Positions 6,649 to 8,123 of a stretch of DNA of 8,123 bases are shown here, one piece after another (position 1 is the first letter of the stretch; every line of letters starts with the position of its first letter). Under the pieces are notes generated by a model. The model saw nothing but the letters and a program-made list of their open reading frames with translations. It did no database searches and had not been told where the DNA came from. The DNA lies in NCBI GenBank assembly GCA_003170115.1, contig PMZS01000179.1:1-8123 (forward strand), read 5' to 3'. The position numbers and the translations under genes were made by a program. The stretch comes from Spirochaetaceae bacterium (GTDB lineage Bacteria > Spirochaetota > Spirochaetia > SZUA-6 > Fen-1364).

Positions 6649-7683
6649 ATGAAAGCGCTGGTTTTAAAAGGGAAGAATAAGCTCGCGATCGAGGATTTCT
6701 CGATGGATGAACCACTCACGCCGGACGACGTGAAGATCCAGATCAAGGACGTGGGGATCTGTGGCAGCGACGTTCACTATTATCTCCATGGCCGGATCGG
6801 CGACTTCGTCGTCGAAAAGCCGATGGTTCTCGGCCACGAGGCCAGTGGCGTGGTGCTCGAAGTCGGCAGCAATGTCAGGCATTTGAGAGTCGACGATCGG
6901 GTCTGCATGGAACCAGGCATTCCGTCTCCGGGAAGTCCCGCCACATTCGCCGGCTGCTACAATCTCGACCCGGCCGTCAGGTTTTGGGCTACGCCGCCGA
7001 TTCACGGTTGCATGCGCGAGACCGTCGTGCATCCCGGCAATTTCACCTTCAAGCTTCCTGACAACGTATCGCTCGAAGAAGGCGCTCTTGTCGAGCCTAC
7101 CGCGATAGGCGTCTATTCGGCGAATACAGCCGGCATCCAGCCCGGAGACATCGCTCTCGTATTCGGCGCGGGGACCATAGGGATCGGTACGGCTCTGGCG
7201 GCCCTCGCCTCGGGCTGCTCCAAGGTCGTTCTCGCCGACGTGAAGGAGAAGAAGCTCGAAATTGTCCGCAAGAGCTTTTCGCAGAACATCATCTGCGTCA
7301 AATCGGCAAAGCAGGCCCTCGATGACGCGCTCTTCTCGCTCGCCCCGGAGGGTGTGGACATCGTCTTCGAGGCCAGCGGGAGCCCCGCGGTCATCGGAAG
7401 CTTCGTTCGGTATCTGCGCCCCAACGGTCGAGCCGTGATGATCGGCATGCCTCCGGCTCCTGCGCCCTTCGACGTAGTAGCCGCCCAAGCGAAAGAGATA
7501 CGTGTCATGCATATATTCCGGTACCGGAATATATACCCGCGCACTATCAAGATGATTGCCTCGGGCACACTGATTGTCAGGCCGCTCATCACCCACTTCT
7601 ACGACTTCAAGGATGCGATCAAGGCATTCGACTTCGCGGCTACGATGCCGGATGAGGCGATAAAAACGATGGTGAGAATGTAG
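6649..7683 (+). CDS. Zinc-dependent medium-chain dehydrogenase, xylitol (D-xylulose reductase)/sorbitol dehydrogenase type
   Basis: A 344-aa NAD(H)-dependent polyol dehydrogenase, expected to oxidise a sugar alcohol to the ketose in the cytoplasm, most likely xylitol to D-xylulose. The catalytic zinc ligands are visible: C38 in GICGSD, H63 and E64 in GHEASG, E149 in LVEPTAIG. The Rossmann motif GAGTIG (173-178) is followed by D197 after the second strand, which favours NAD over NADP. YNLDPAVRFWATPPIHG (104-120) and FRYRNIYPRTI (290-300) are typical of the xylitol/sorbitol branch. The lobe that holds the structural zinc in other family members reads PGIPSPGSPATFAGCYNL, with a single Cys, so that zinc is absent, as in several xylitol and animal sorbitol dehydrogenases. 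I chose ATG 6649 over the in-frame GTG at 6613 because GGAG lies 6 nt before it and the family begins MKALVLKG. It is divergent from the uptake operon. Ribitol or arabitol substrates remain possible. Confidence 0.92.
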   Translation: MKALVLKGKNKLAIEDFSMDEPLTPDDVKIQIKDVGICGSDVHYYLHGRIGDFVVEKPMVLGHEASGVVLEVGSNVRHLRVDDRVCMEPGIPSPGSPATFAGCYNLDPAVRFWATPPIHGCMRETVVHPGNFTFKLPDNVSLEEGALVEPTAIGVYSANTAGIQPGDIALVFGAGTIGIGTALAALASGCSKVVLADVKEKKLEIVRKSFSQNIICVKSAKQALDDALFSLAPEGVDIVFEASGSPAVIGSFVRYLRPNGRAVMIGMPPAPAPFDVVAAQAKEIRVMHIFRYRNIYPRTIKMIASGTLIVRPLITHFYDFKDAIKAFDFAATMPDEAIKTMVRM

Positions 7684-7693
7684 CACTCTGATG

Positions 7694-7730
7694 GGTGCTC
7701 GGGCACCACGGGATGCCGGGCAACGCCGGC
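7694..7730. other. Two short stem-loops after the dehydrogenase gene
   Basis: GGTGC-TCGG-GCACC (7694-7707) and GCCGG/CCGGC (7715-7719 with 7726-7730) are adjacent 5-bp stems between the dehydrogenase stop and the miaB-like start. Neither is followed by a T-run, so intrinsic termination is not supported. A rho-dependent or mRNA-end role is possible. Confidence 0.25.
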
Positions 7731-7763
7731 GGGAGTATATTCACCGAAGGGATTTCCCAAAGG

Positions 7764-8018
7764 ATGAAATACCACATCCTGCACCTCGGGTGCCAGATGA
7801 ACCAGTCCGACGCGGAACGGGTCCGCACGGTCGTCAAGCGGATGGGATACCAGCCGGCGGAGTCGGAGGAAGACGCTGACCTACTCGGGATCGTGGCCTG
7901 CTCGGTGCGCCAGAAGGCCATTGACAAGGCGTATTCCCGCATCAGCGGAATCGGCTACTACCTTTTCATAGCGTCCGGGTTCTACTTCAACGTCTGCGAG
8001 GTCGGAACCATCAGCTGA
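7764..8018 (+). pseudogene. miaB: miaB-like tRNA methylthiotransferase, N-terminal fragment with an unrelated tail
   Basis: The first ~60 residues match the N-terminal UPF0004/MTTase domain of MiaB, the radical-SAM enzyme that adds a methylthio group to i6A37 of tRNA. They show MKYHILHLGCQMNQSD with cluster cysteine C10, then IVACSVRQKAIDK with C46, the expected spacing. The family continues for some 440 residues through a third cysteine, a CxxxCxxC radical-SAM motif and a TRAM domain, none of which is present. After AYSRI (about base 7943) the sequence turns into GYYLFIASGFYFNVCEV and stops at 8018, giving 84 aa. The ATG at 7764 is chosen because family homology begins there, not at the in-frame ATG 7695. 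Its ribosome binding site is poor: AGG touches the ATG, and GAAGGG is 12 nt away. The gene appears disrupted by insertion or rearrangement. MtaB-type relatives are possible, but CQMNxSD with CSVRxxA favours MiaB. Confidence 0.8.
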
Positions 8019-8104
8019 CTCATCCTCCTTCATAGCGATCATTCAGGAAATCGACACTACCCGGCTGAAGCGGACGCAGCGCGTTCAGCGATAGGGAGCG
8101 TCAA

Positions 8105-8123
8105 ATGATAGCAACTACTATAG
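8105..8123 (+). CDS. Start of an unidentified gene, cut by the window edge
   Basis: ATG at 8105 follows GGGAG (8094-8098) with 6 nt spacing, a good start context. Only six codons (MIATTI) are visible, so no identity can be given. Its place just beyond the broken miaB-like gene makes a gene of an inserted element a reasonable guess, but nothing in these codons tests that. Confidence 0.35.

Noticed and set aside
6664..7686. 340-aa minus-strand open frame
   Set aside because: It mirrors the dehydrogenase gene, which has clear family motifs on the other strand.
7881..8042. Short minus-strand frame starting MIAMKEDESADGSD
   Set aside because: It overlaps the conserved miaB-like region on the opposite strand and resembles nothing known; AGGAGG touches a nearby ATG with no spacing, so the start context is poor.

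Overview
The window looks like a chromosomal segment from a Gram-negative-type bacterium with moderately high GC. It carries an export signal on a periplasmic binding protein, an ABC sugar importer of the ribose/CUT2 type and a LacI-family regulator. The style of the binding protein and regulator would fit a spirochaete or another anaerobic heterotroph, but this taxonomic guess is weak. Both window edges show rearranged or decayed genes; the centre is an intact catabolic locus.

Left edge (1-1508): the tail of an IS91-like transposase reads leftward off the window. It abuts the end of a leftward chrA (chromate transporter family) gene that is split by a one-base frameshift near 441-460. An anonymous spacer of about 160 bp follows.

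Centre (1509-6230, all on the minus strand): transcription order is periplasmic sugar-binding protein (6230-5283), a structured spacer, a double-domain sugar ABC ATPase (5141-3633), an RbsC-type permease (3636-2650, GTGA overlap with the ATPase) and a LacI-family regulator (2498-1509). A perfect consensus sigma-70 promoter (TTGACA, 17 bp, TATAAT) at 6376-6348 drives the operon. One palindrome overlaps its -35, and a 19-bp perfect palindrome lies just downstream of the predicted start point.

Right of centre (6231-6648): an AT-rich, palindrome-dense divergent control region. It serves the leftward transporter operon and a rightward medium-chain dehydrogenase (6649-7683) of the xylitol/sorbitol dehydrogenase type.

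Taken together, the simplest reading is a LacI-controlled polyol or pentitol uptake-and-oxidation module. The substrate would be imported by the ABC system and oxidised to a ketose by the dehydrogenase. No sugar kinase is visible, so the next step must be encoded elsewhere.

Right edge (7684-8123): the first ~60 codons of a miaB-like methylthiotransferase gene run into unrelated sequence and stop at 8018. A new gene start with a good ribosome binding site appears at 8105. This suggests an insertion or rearrangement breakpoint near 7944. No CRISPR array, rRNA or tRNA was seen.
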